From Microtetraspora glauca (GTDB taxonomy: Bacteria; Actinomycetota; Actinomycetes; Streptosporangiales; Streptosporangiaceae): a stretch of 64,000 nt of DNA. A program made the position numbers and the translations under genes. The stretch's first letter is position 1, and the number at the start of each line of letters is the position of its first letter. Positions 16,052 through 24,739 of the stretch are shown in pieces. The notes below the pieces were generated by a model. It made no database searches, was not told the DNA's origin, and saw only the letters and a program-made list of their open reading frames with translations. Where the stretch lies: assembly GCA_001570385.1 (NCBI GenBank), contig BBYL01000030.1, positions 60,684-124,683 of the forward strand, read 5' to 3'.

Positions 16052-18925
16052 CTAAGCGGATCGGGAAAGCGCGCCGACGGCGCCGATCTCGTCGAGCCAC
16101 TGGAGGTTCTGCTCTGCTGCACGCTTGATGTAGATCTGCAGCAGCTTCATACAGGCACGCGCATCGCCTTCAGCGGTGTGTGCCCCTACGACGTCGATTC
16201 CTTCTGCTTGAGCACAGTCCGCGAGCCGCTGAGATCTCGCCGGTGATCCGAAGCGGCGGGACAAAGTCAATGTGCAGAGGGAGAGCAGGTCATCAGGAGC
16301 CATCCCCACTCGGGCGAACTCGGCGCTCAGCACCTCCATGTCATAGCGCGCGTGATGAGCGACCAGGACTGCTCCATGGAGCAGCGCGGCGACGTCACCG
16401 GCGATATCCACAAAACGCGGTGCCCCGGTCAGGTCTGCGGTAGCGAGACCATGAACATGAGTGGGCCCTGGATCCGTTTCAGGATCAACAACGGTGGCGT
16501 AGACACGCTCCTCGGAGCCGTCTGGCCTTAGGCGGATGATCGCAATCTCTACGATCCTGGCTTTGCGCGCGTCGATCGAGGTGGTCTCGACATCGATGAC
16601 TGCGTAGGGAAGCGACCCAATGCGATGGCGCCTCGTTGAACGCACGGACGACTTGGCGATCTGAAGCTGCGCAGGCCCGGCGCTGGTGGCCTGTTCAGCG
16701 AGACGAGCGATGGTCTTCCGGGCGCCGGGAAGGTCGAGCTGGCGGGCGGCGTAGGACCGGGCGAGGAGCTCCTCGCCGATAACTTCGTCGTACTTGTCGA
16801 TCCTCTTCTCCTGGACCAGACGAGCTAGATCGACCGCCCCGGGAAGTTCGGATTCCTTCAACTCCGTCAGTAAATCGGTGGTGGCCTGCGGCGAGACTCC
16901 GGAGAGGGTCAGTGCGATGCTCTGCCGGCCCACGCTGACCCCCTTGGCGTGCATGGCCAGCGCGAGGGTAGTCATGATCGCGTCCCCTCGGAGCGGGAAG
17001 AGCAGCGTGTCGTTCCCGTACCCCACGATCGGGTTGTCTCCCAGCCCGAAGCGGCGGTAGGCGGCACGGCCCTGCTCCAGGAGTTTCTGAGCAGTCGCGT
17101 CCAGGTACACCGGGACAGCAGAGTCCTCGTAGATACGCCGCATCTCGGTCCTGATCCGGTCGTGAACCTCAGGCCCGGTTCCGGCGAAAGTCGGCGGACG
17201 ACCGCCGGATGCTGAGGCGACCTCGATGACCTTCGCATGCGTGTCGATGGTGAGGATCCGCCAACGACGACCCGCGAAAATCAGCAGAGCGCCTTCGGGG
17301 AGTGACTGCTCGATCGGGAGGCTGCCCAGGGTCCTTCCCCCGTTCACGATGCGGTACTCGGTGGGCGCGGCGAAGGCGGCATAGAACGTGTAGTGGTTGA
17401 CGAGCCTCTCCCCTGACTCACCGTGCAGGAGGATGCCGTCGTTCTCTTGCCGGATGAGCTCGCACGCACCAAGGTCCCGCAGCAGAGCGGCGAAGGTCGT
17501 TCCGTCGACCGCCCGAAACGGACCCTGCACGCAGAGCGTTCGGTAGGCATCATTCGGGGTAATACCGCCAAACTGGGCGATGAGCGACAGAATCTGCTGA
17601 ACCAGTGTGGACAGGTGCAACGCCTTGCCATGCGGAGGCTCGTACCAGCGTCGAAGCAGGAGTTCGATCGTCGCGACGGTCTGCACGAGCTGCGCGCGCA
17701 GCTCGTCGGCCGGATGCAGCGTGGGAGTCAGCTCAGGCTCGCTGATGTAGACGCGTAGTATCGCCGGCCCCCCACGTCGTCCAGAACGGCCCAGGCGCTG
17801 GCGCAGGGCAGCCACACCAGGAGGCGCACCGACCTGGGCTACGGAAGAGACCGACCCGATGTCGATGCCCATCTCCAGCGTGGAGGTGCACACGGCGGTG
17901 ACCGGCCGGCTCCGATCCTTGAGGCGGGACTCGGCGTGCTCGCGGATGTCCTTGGAGAGGTTTCCATGGTGCGGCACGAACTCGTTCGGCACGCCCAACC
18001 GGTCACATCGACGACTGAGGAGGTCGGTGTACTGTTCCACCGCACCGCGAGAGTTCGCGAAGATCAGGTTGTGGGAACCACGCAGCGTCGCGAACAGGTG
18101 GTCGGCGATATCGAACCGATCACCTGAGGCCACGTTGTTCGCGCCCCACTCCGCATCCGCATCAGTGGCCCGTTTCCGTACGTCGAGACCGGGCTGGATT
18201 TCGACATAGCCGCGTAACTGCAGCTGGAGCTCCTGAGCATCGGCGTTGGAAACGATCGTAGTGACTTGATCGCCGTTTCCGGGGCGGAGGAAGTCCGCCG
18301 CGGCTCGCATATCGCCTAGCGTGGCCGAAAGTCCAACCCGCGGAACCCGGCGGTGAGCGGCGAGGTCAAGCCGGTGCATGAGGGACTGAAGTTGGGCGCC
18401 ACGCTCGGTTCCCATGAATGAGTGCAGCTCGTCGATCACCACGTAGCGCAGGACACCGACCAGATCGCGCATCTTCCAACCACGCAGAACGAACATCGCC
18501 TCCAGTGATTCGGGGGTGATCAGGAGGATTCCGCGGGGGCGGTCGATGAGCTTGCTCTTGAGGTTGGCGCCGACGTCACCGTGCCAGCGGGCCACCGGGA
18601 TGTCCAGGTGCTCGCACAGCTCATCGAGCCTGCCGTACTGGTCGTTGATCAACGCCTTGAGCGGGCTGATATAGATCGCGGCGAACCCCGAGCTCTGTGG
18701 CGGATCGGCAGTGAGTGCCGAGCAGATCGGCAGGAAGGCGGCCTCGGTCTTACCGGAGGCAGTGGCGGCGGCGATGAGCACGTCGGTGTCCCCCGCCAGC
18801 ACGGGAGCGACTGCCGCCTCCTGGGCGGGACGCAGTTCCGGCCATTCCTGCTTCCAGATCCACCGCTGAATCTTGGAGTGGAGCAGCTCGAAGGCACTAG
18901 AGCCGGAAGGAGGTGAGGTCGTCAT
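16052..18925 (-). CDS. sngC: SngC-like DEAD/DEAH helicase fused to a DEDDh exonuclease
   Basis: A 957-residue protein. The ATG at 18925 follows AGGAAG and overlaps the ATPase gene by 29 bases. Superfamily 2 helicase motifs of the Lhr-like type are intact: motif I ATASGKT (54-60), motif II DELH (165-168), motif III SAT (200-202), motif VI QRLGRSGRR (376-384). A helicase-associated middle region runs to about residue 760. The last 180 residues are a DnaQ-like exonuclease with all five DEDDh residues: D778 and E780 (VIDVETT), D862 (YDMEVL), H916 and D921 (HTAEGD). It is the third gene of a TerB / ATPase / helicase operon matching the Shango anti-phage system as I recall it, and also resembles BrxHI. 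I cannot say how common the exonuclease fusion is. Confidence 0.82.
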   Translation of the reverse strand: MTTSPPSGSSAFELLHSKIQRWIWKQEWPELRPAQEAAVAPVLAGDTDVLIAAATASGKTEAAFLPICSALTADPPQSSGFAAIYISPLKALINDQYGRLDELCEHLDIPVARWHGDVGANLKSKLIDRPRGILLITPESLEAMFVLRGWKMRDLVGVLRYVVIDELHSFMGTERGAQLQSLMHRLDLAAHRRVPRVGLSATLGDMRAAADFLRPGNGDQVTTIVSNADAQELQLQLRGYVEIQPGLDVRKRATDADAEWGANNVASGDRFDIADHLFATLRGSHNLIFANSRGAVEQYTDLLSRRCDRLGVPNEFVPHHGNLSKDIREHAESRLKDRSRPVTAVCTSTLEMGIDIGSVSSVAQVGAPPGVAALRQRLGRSGRRGGPAILRVYISEPELTPTLHPADELRAQLVQTVATIELLLRRWYEPPHGKALHLSTLVQQILSLIAQFGGITPNDAYRTLCVQGPFRAVDGTTFAALLRDLGACELIRQENDGILLHGESGERLVNHYTFYAAFAAPTEYRIVNGGRTLGSLPIEQSLPEGALLIFAGRRWRILTIDTHAKVIEVASASGGRPPTFAGTGPEVHDRIRTEMRRIYEDSAVPVYLDATAQKLLEQGRAAYRRFGLGDNPIVGYGNDTLLFPLRGDAIMTTLALAMHAKGVSVGRQSIALTLSGVSPQATTDLLTELKESELPGAVDLARLVQEKRIDKYDEVIGEELLARSYAARQLDLPGARKTIARLAEQATSAGPAQLQIAKSSVRSTRRHRIGSLPYAVIDVETTSIDARKARIVEIAIIRLRPDGSEERVYATVVDPETDPGPTHVHGLATADLTGAPRFVDIAGDVAALLHGAVLVAHHARYDMEVLSAEFARVGMAPDDLLSLCTLTLSRRFGSPARSQRLADCAQAEGIDVVGAHTAEGDARACMKLLQIYIKRAAEQNLQWLDEIGAVGALSRSA

Positions 18926-20246
18926 CGCCTGCGCTTCCTGGCTGGGTGGCCGATGCGAGAGAGGCTGGTTCTTCCTCCTCCAGCGGGGCCAGATCGGGGT
19001 TGCTCTCATGGGCAAGCTCAACCGACGGAAGGACCTGCCGCCAGTCCACGCCGGGATTCTGCTCCAGTACGGCCAGCAGATCACAGAAGGCTTTGATCGT
19101 CGTTCGTGGCGTGCGGAAGTAAGCTTCGCCGACGCGGGCGGCACAGTGGTGCATGAAGGCCGGCAGTGCGCCATCTTCCACCAGATAGCGGGACGGGTCA
19201 CCGAAGGCGTAAGCGTGGCGGATCTTTGTCAGCAGAACGTAGAGATCCTCCGGTGTCAGCGCGGTGAGGCGAAGGACCGGCCCCGAATAGTCCACCAGAC
19301 CGCCCGCGGCGAAGGAGTTCTCCGCCAGCCGGGACTGCAGAGCGGAATAGCTGTAGAGCCCACGGCGCGTGTCGGCGAGGAATTCAGGGGTTCCCCCAAA
19401 GACGAAACCCAGGTGCGCGGCCGTGCCTTGCAGGGTGTCGTTGAGGATGCGCAGGATCTGCTCGTAGTTGGCGTTGCGCGCCTGCGTCGACGCCAGCTTG
19501 TAGAGATTGACCATCTCATCCAGGCAGACGAGCAGCCCGTCGTATCCGGCGAGGCGAACGAACCGGCTCATCAACTTGAGATGGTCATGGAAGGTCGAGT
19601 CGTCGACAATCGTCCGAACGCCGAGCGCGGATCTGGCCTCCGTCTTGGTGGAGTATTCGGCGCGAAGCCAGCGTACGGCAGCGGCCTTCAACTGCTCATC
19701 ACCAACGTCGTGCCCTCGCCAGTAGGCCCCGACGACTTCGGCGAAGTCGTAGCCCCCGGTCATCTCCGTGAGATGGGCCAAGCGCATCCGGATGACCTGC
19801 CCGGCGTCGACACCGGCCTGCTGTGCCTCGGCCAGTGCCGTCGAAACGAACCGCTCGACGACCGCGGAAAGCGCTCCCCCGTCCGGCTTGGCGCGGGTGG
19901 CCATGTTGCGCATCAGCTCGGCGTAGAGGCTACGAGTCTGGCCACCGGTGGAGTGCAGGCGGCGGTCGGGGTTGAGATCGGCGTGAACGGTGACGAGCTT
20001 CTTCTCTAATGCGACGGACCGCACGAGGTGCAGGAAGAAAGTCTTGCCCGCACCGAAGTCGCCGATGATGAAACGCACGGCCGAGCCGCCGTCGGCGATT
20101 CGGCCGATGTCGGTCACCAGTGCTTCCACCTCAGGGGCGCGGCCCACCTGCACGTGCCGCTGCCCCACGCGCGGAACTACGCCTGCCCGCAGCGACTGGA
20201 TCAGGGCGTCGCGCTCGCGAGGGCGGATCGGGGTCGTCGTGGTCAC
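18897..20246 (-). CDS. sngB: SngB/BrxD-like AAA ATPase
   Basis: A 449-residue protein. The GTG start overlaps the stop of the TerB gene (GTGA), so the two are translationally coupled. Walker A is GDFGAGKT (62-69). Walker B is in GLLVCLDEMVNL at about 230-240. The sensor-like segment FVFGGTPEFLADTRRGLYSY and the C-terminal helical lid complete a BREX-system ATP-binding domain (BrxD/DUF2791 group). Such ATPases partner Lhr-type helicases in BREX type 2 and in the three-gene Shango defence system. BREX core genes (pglX, pglZ, pglW) are absent here and the TerB partner points to Shango. The C-terminal 35 residues are acidic and low-complexity. Confidence 0.85.
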   Translation of the reverse strand: MTTTTPIRPRERDALIQSLRAGVVPRVGQRHVQVGRAPEVEALVTDIGRIADGGSAVRFIIGDFGAGKTFFLHLVRSVALEKKLVTVHADLNPDRRLHSTGGQTRSLYAELMRNMATRAKPDGGALSAVVERFVSTALAEAQQAGVDAGQVIRMRLAHLTEMTGGYDFAEVVGAYWRGHDVGDEQLKAAAVRWLRAEYSTKTEARSALGVRTIVDDSTFHDHLKLMSRFVRLAGYDGLLVCLDEMVNLYKLASTQARNANYEQILRILNDTLQGTAAHLGFVFGGTPEFLADTRRGLYSYSALQSRLAENSFAAGGLVDYSGPVLRLTALTPEDLYVLLTKIRHAYAFGDPSRYLVEDGALPAFMHHCAARVGEAYFRTPRTTIKAFCDLLAVLEQNPGVDWRQVLPSVELAHESNPDLAPLEEEEPASLASATQPGSAGDDDLTSFRL

Positions 20247-22480
20247 GTCAGCATCTCTCCCAGCAGGTGTCGGTTGACCCAGATCGGGTCGTCTCCTTCG
20301 AGTAACGGCTCGCCGGCCACCTCGTAGGCGGCTTCGTTGACTCGGTCCAGTGCCCCATCAGGCAACAGATTCCAGCCCGCCGCCAAGTCCTCGAATTGTC
20401 CGCGTGACAACCGCTCCTCTGCGGTGGCGAGTGCGCGTACGAGCCCTGAGTGCCCGCTATCGAGGCCGGCCACCGGATCAGCCGCAGGAGGCGGCGGCGA
20501 GGGGCGCTGATCTGGTTCCTCCTCTGCGAAGATAGAGCCCAGCAACGCCCCCACCCGAGCGGTCTCCTCGAGTTTGGCCGCTATCGCGTCGTGATCGAGC
20601 TGGACGGAGTCCGGGGCGGTCCGGGCCTCCGCAGGTCGGGGAATCGCGTAGCCCGCTTCAGACTCCGCTCGTCGGACTACCACCGGACCGGAAGCCGGCG
20701 CCGGAGAGGCACTCGCTGGCAGGACGGACTTCACCAGGGCGGGGTCGAGTCCGAGCAGACGGTAGATACGAGTGAGCGTCTTGATCTCTTCGGCCGAAAT
20801 GTGACCGTCGGCGGCGGCCACTCCGGTGAGGAACTCCGCCACATAAGCGCGTTGTTTCTCGTCGATCTCCGCCAGCCGCCGGGTCAGGCCGGTGAGCTTG
20901 ACCTCCGTGGCGATGAGCCAGCGCAGGTGAGCGTGCAAGCGCCGACGTTCGTCGGGTGTCAGGTGGAGCGCACGTTCGAGATGATCACTGAGATGGCTCT
21001 GCTCCGCCTCTGAGGTCTCACCATCGGCAGCACTGACGGCCGCCGCCAGATGCAGGAGGATCGTCGCCGCCCGGTAGGCGTCGGAGGCGGCGGCGGTAGG
21101 GCCGTCCGGGGCCGCGAACAGCGCCATGATGCCGGTCGGCTGAACCGGGCCGCCCACCCGCGGGTCGGGCTCGATTCCGATCCCCGCCCTACCCAGCAGC
21201 TGAGCCAGCGTGATGACGTCCTTCTTTGTCGGTTTGGCCGGAGGGGCGCACAGAAGTGCGGCGAACTCTTCCGCCGGGACAAGAGCAACCTGCTGAGCTC
21301 CAAGCCAGCCCCGCGCCCACTCCACAACCTGGCCAGCGCCACCCGAACCGATGTCCAGCAACTCCGCCGGTAGCAGCGCCTGAGCCTGCACTGTCATGTG
21401 CCCGTCTGGGAAGCGGCCGAGAAAGCGGCTGTAGGCATCAAGTTCCGTTGTGCACTCATCGGCCAGGGCCACAAGCTTGCGGGTCGCCGCGGCCATCGTC
21501 AGCACATCCGGAACGCCGGGAAGCGTCAACGCGGGAGATCCCTGAAAACCCGCGCTGGCGGGCTGATAGTCCAGAGAGATTTCCTTACGCCCCGGCCGTA
21601 CCACCAGTCCCTCACCGTGACGTGCCCCGTAGCGAGACCGAAACAGTGCGTCGAACTCCCTCACGCAGCGCGTGGCGGGAGTGCGGAGATAGTAGTCGGG
21701 GTGGGACCGGATCCAGGTCAATGCCCACTCGGCCGGGACCGGCTGTCCCTGCGCAGCGAACTCCCCCAGACCCAACCTCAACGTGAACGGCTGCATCTCT
21801 CGGGAAGCAGCGGGAACGGGCCCGGCACTGGCTCGTAGGCCCTGACCGGTCAAAACCAGCGTGGAAAGGACCTGCTCGAACTGGCCGGCATAGCGCCGGA
21901 AGGAACCGTTCCCACCGTAGATGGCGAGAAGCCGGCGGACTTCCCCAAGGATGGCCGGCAGTTCATGCGCAGCGATGGAGCGATCCATACGCGCGTCATG
22001 CAGAGCACGCCGTTCCAGACCGTAGAAGTAGAGGAAGACGTAGCCGATGGGTGCATGGGGATAGCGCCGCCCGTCGGCGAGCCAGCACAGATAGGCGGCA
22101 CGTGACTCAGGTGGAATCGAGGCGTAGGACGGCCAGTAGTCCAAGCCCTGACCCGTCCAGTCCGGTCGACGTCTGTCCACCGGCAAGCGCGGGTCGATCA
22201 GCGCCGGCTCGACCATCTCTCCGGACGCCGACGGCAGCCCAGCACCCACATACAGCAGACCACCGACGATATTCAGTCCAGCAATGCTGATCCCGAAACC
22301 CGGCGGCAACCAAGGTCCTGCGTGAAGCGACGGAGGAGATTGCTGGGTATACGCCATCTGGCCATGGGAGGCGTGGCGGGGAGGCGCCTGACTCTGACCT
22401 CCGCCATATCCAGTTCCCGGATTGGCCTCGGATGCCCGCCGCCGGTCAGGCTCACCGCGAAGTCGATCAAGAAGCCCCAT
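20243..22480 (-). CDS. sngA: SngA-like TerB-domain protein (TerB-N, TerB, TerB-C)
   Basis: A 745-residue protein. The ATG at 22480 has GAAGAGG upstream and is preferred to an ATG 19 codons earlier. After a Gln/Pro-rich leader, the TerB-N domain spans about residues 90-330 (WPSYASIPPESRAAYLCWLA; YVFLYFYGLERRAL). A central helical part carries two TerB-like acidic motifs (AAAVSAADGETSEAE and GVAAADGHISAEEI), and the C-terminal TerB-C region ends the protein. TerB domains occur in tellurite-resistance-associated stress systems and in Shango. It is the first gene of the operon and is followed by the ATPase with a 4-base overlap. Transcription is leftward toward the mob genes. Confidence 0.85.
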   Translation of the reverse strand: MGLLDRLRGEPDRRRASEANPGTGYGGGQSQAPPRHASHGQMAYTQQSPPSLHAGPWLPPGFGISIAGLNIVGGLLYVGAGLPSASGEMVEPALIDPRLPVDRRRPDWTGQGLDYWPSYASIPPESRAAYLCWLADGRRYPHAPIGYVFLYFYGLERRALHDARMDRSIAAHELPAILGEVRRLLAIYGGNGSFRRYAGQFEQVLSTLVLTGQGLRASAGPVPAASREMQPFTLRLGLGEFAAQGQPVPAEWALTWIRSHPDYYLRTPATRCVREFDALFRSRYGARHGEGLVVRPGRKEISLDYQPASAGFQGSPALTLPGVPDVLTMAAATRKLVALADECTTELDAYSRFLGRFPDGHMTVQAQALLPAELLDIGSGGAGQVVEWARGWLGAQQVALVPAEEFAALLCAPPAKPTKKDVITLAQLLGRAGIGIEPDPRVGGPVQPTGIMALFAAPDGPTAAASDAYRAATILLHLAAAVSAADGETSEAEQSHLSDHLERALHLTPDERRRLHAHLRWLIATEVKLTGLTRRLAEIDEKQRAYVAEFLTGVAAADGHISAEEIKTLTRIYRLLGLDPALVKSVLPASASPAPASGPVVVRRAESEAGYAIPRPAEARTAPDSVQLDHDAIAAKLEETARVGALLGSIFAEEEPDQRPSPPPPAADPVAGLDSGHSGLVRALATAEERLSRGQFEDLAAGWNLLPDGALDRVNEAAYEVAGEPLLEGDDPIWVNRHLLGEMLT

Positions 22481-22699
22481 GCGTATACCTCTTCGACCAC
22501 GCGCACCGAAACCAGGATCCGATCGCACGTGAAGCAATCCAAGTGATCAGCGAACAGTGCACTGCACATTAACCCTCGAAGACTGCGCGCGACCGGCCTG
22601 TCAATCACCTCGTTATCATCTTGAATCCCATAAATAGACAGACCTAAAAAGGCAATAAGGATTGACCCATTGAGGCAACGTCTGCCTGCCGACACTATG
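22481..22699. promoter_or_regulatory. Upstream region of the TerB/ATPase/helicase operon
   Basis: About 220 bases without a supported gene. The part 22550-22665 is markedly more AT-rich than the flanks (for example TTATCATCTTGAATCCCATA and ATAAATAGACAGACCTAAAA). This probably contains the promoter of the minus-strand defence operon. I could not assign hexamers with confidence. Confidence 0.35.
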
Positions 22700-22992
22700 A
22701 CGTGCCTGAAGGGCACACCACGACGGCCCTCGACCGGATGCCACCCTCAACGCCTGAGCGATCGAACCAGTTCGGGCGCCAAGGACCTCGGCTTCAGCGG
22801 CGCCGCGGTCGAGAACTCCAGCTTGACCTGCCGGACCGCGGGGAGCTCATCGACTTCTTCCGCGACCCGCCCCATGTTCCCCATCAAGGTCCACAACGGC
22901 ACCGCGATCACCTCATCGGACGCACCCTCGGCGTCCAACCGAGACTGCTCGCCGCATCTCGCATCGACAAGATCTATGAAGAGCTCCTTTGA
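22700..22992 (+). pseudogene. Decayed fragment of a second TOPRIM primase gene
   Basis: This stretch matches the primase at 7.4-7.6 kb in DNA and in broken frames: DLGFSGAAVE against GLGFSDTAIE, LIDFFRDPP against LIDFFRDRT, PMFPIKVHNGTAI in the next frame against TMFPIKSHDGTTI, and LIGRTLG against FIGRSLD. At least two frameshifts and the loss of both ends make it non-functional. It lies just outside the defence operon. It suggests that a related element once occupied this place or recombined with the present one. Confidence 0.8.
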
Positions 22993-23088
22993 GTGCCTCC
23001 TGACAGAGGGGCGACGTCGACGCAACGAGCGCTCCACGGCATCGCCCTACCGAAGATCACCGCATATGGCGTTCCACCTCACACCGAG

Positions 23089-23469
23089 TCATGAAGAGCG
23101 ACTCAGCCAAACGGGTGAATTGCAGCGATCCCAGACGACTTCACTAATGCGCACACTTCCTACGCACAGTTTGAACACCTTTACCCTGCTTATGTATGTC
23201 CGGTCGCTATCGCACCCTCCCTGGGGCGCCTTGACCGTGTAGATTCTCGGATCAATCGGATTGTCGGTGGCGAATTCCGCTTTGAAATGCAGATCATCGC
23301 GGGCATCAAGGTCGCACACGCGGACCTGTTTGCGATCAGCGCTTACCGTCACCATGGCCGCGTCGCTGTAGTAATCGCTCCACGGTCCAGTACTGGCGAG
23401 AACGGGCCTGGTCGGCAAGGCTGCAGCGACAAGAGCAGCCGATATCGCAACGGAGCGACGCGTAAACAT
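23089..23469 (-). CDS. Small secreted hypothetical protein
   Basis: A 126-residue protein. The ATG at 23469 gives a twin-basic signal peptide (MFTRRSVAISAALVAAALPT). The mature part of about 95 residues has four cysteines (CDLDARDD, GGCDSD, KLCVG, DRCNS), probably two disulfides, and a beta-rich pattern. I recognise no family. The GC content is lower than in neighbouring genes. Confidence 0.65.
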   Translation of the reverse strand: MFTRRSVAISAALVAAALPTRPVLASTGPWSDYYSDAAMVTVSADRKQVRVCDLDARDDLHFKAEFATDNPIDPRIYTVKAPQGGCDSDRTYISRVKVFKLCVGSVRISEVVWDRCNSPVWLSRSS

Positions 23470-23842
23470 GTCACGGAAAGTAGTTGAGCGCCACTTAGCG
23501 TGCAAGCAAACTCTCCGAGAGTAGCGCGGACACTATGCAGTCGACCACCGCCCTCACATCGGATACGGCTACAACGTTCCGAAATCTCGACAGTGCCGAG
23601 GGGCCAATCGTCCGATTCGCCGATTTATGCACCCTGATTACAAATATCTACCCATATCGCATCAATCGAGAGATGCAACAACGTTCAGCAACGCCAACCG
23701 CGACTCACGTGATGAATCCGTCATCCCTTTCAGCGTTCGTGTGACAGCCCTTTGCCTCTCCGTCGATAATGGCGTCAATTCCGCCGTTCGTTCACTATCG
23801 TCGCGCATCGCAGGGCACGTGTGACTTCCGGGAGCTTCAATC
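23470..23842. other. Intergenic region of lower GC, nothing recognised
   Basis: About 370 bases between divergent genes. It is clearly poorer in G+C than the window average and contains only short, weakly coding open frames. It should hold promoters for the secreted protein and the SAF gene. No repeat, RNA gene or domain fragment was seen. Confidence 0.4.
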
Positions 23843-24544
23843 ATGTGGAGCCGTTCAACATCTGATCGAGGCGATCAGCCTCCGGCAGCCACCTCTGGCG
23901 AATGGCCCGCTACCCTGTCCGGACCGGACTCTCGCCGGCTGCCCGCGTCACCCCGTCAACGCCAGCCCGCCCTGGCCGTACTGGCCGTCCTGCTCATCCT
24001 CTGCGGCGCATCGGCCACGGCCGTACTCATGCTGGACAGCAGCGCGCGGGTCTCAGCAATCCGCATCACTCAACAGGTCACCGCCGGACAGCCGCTCGAC
24101 CGCGCCGGCCTGGAAGAAGTCCGGATAGCCGACACCGGCATCAGCTACCTGCCCTGGTCAGAGCGCACGATATACGCCCAGCGCCTGGCCCGCGTGACCC
24201 TGCTACCAGGCACCCTTCTCACCAAGCAGATGACCGCCGCGGGGAGCGAAGAAATCATCCCTGGTAGGGCCCGTGTCGGCTTGGCCCTCAAACTTGGCCA
24301 GTTCCCCGCCGAGCTCGAATCCGGCCAGCGGGTGCAGGTCATCTACTTGCCCGGTCAGGAGAGCATCGATCGTAAGAGCACCGTGCTGGCCCAAAGCGCG
24401 CTGGTCGACGCTGTCATCGAGCCAGGGTCACGCGGTTCGTCTCGCCTCGTCAACGTGATCGTGGACAGCGCCGTATCCCCCATGATCGCTGGCTACGCCT
24501 CCAACGGTCAGATCGTCCTTGCCTATCTCCCCGGGGCGCATTAA
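23843..24544 (+). CDS. SAF-domain protein (CpaB-like)
   Basis: A 233-residue protein: a Pro/Arg-rich cytoplasmic tail, one transmembrane helix (about residues 43-65, ALAVLAVLLILCGASATAVL), then an SAF domain (RITQQVTAGQPLDRAGLEEV; VTLLPGTLLTKQMTA) and a beta-rich C-terminus (QRVQVIYLPGQ). SAF/CpaB-like proteins assist Flp-type pilus or related secretion assembly in other bacteria. In actinomycetes many stand-alone members of this shape have unknown roles. It is the last cargo gene before the integrase. Confidence 0.75.
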   Translation: MWSRSTSDRGDQPPAATSGEWPATLSGPDSRRLPASPRQRQPALAVLAVLLILCGASATAVLMLDSSARVSAIRITQQVTAGQPLDRAGLEEVRIADTGISYLPWSERTIYAQRLARVTLLPGTLLTKQMTAAGSEEIIPGRARVGLALKLGQFPAELESGQRVQVIYLPGQESIDRKSTVLAQSALVDAVIEPGSRGSSRLVNVIVDSAVSPMIAGYASNGQIVLAYLPGAH

Positions 24545-24739
24545 GTGTGCTGCCGGGACAGGTTGGCAAGGCATCTGACGGCACCATGAATGCTGAGCTT
24601 CTGGCGCATGCGCGTGAGCACTCCGGCTTCTTCAGGCGGGCATCTGTACAATGTAGATCGCGAAAGAAGACCCTCTGGCCACTGGGGCGACGACCTGGGG
24701 CTATGACGCTGAGCGGGCCACAGTCGTGTCCCGGCCAGA

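Noticed and set aside
16052..20246. Assignment of the helicase and ATPase to a BREX type 2 system
   Set aside because: They resemble BrxHI and BrxD, but no pglX, pglZ, pglW or pglY is nearby, and the TerB protein fits the three-gene Shango arrangement better.
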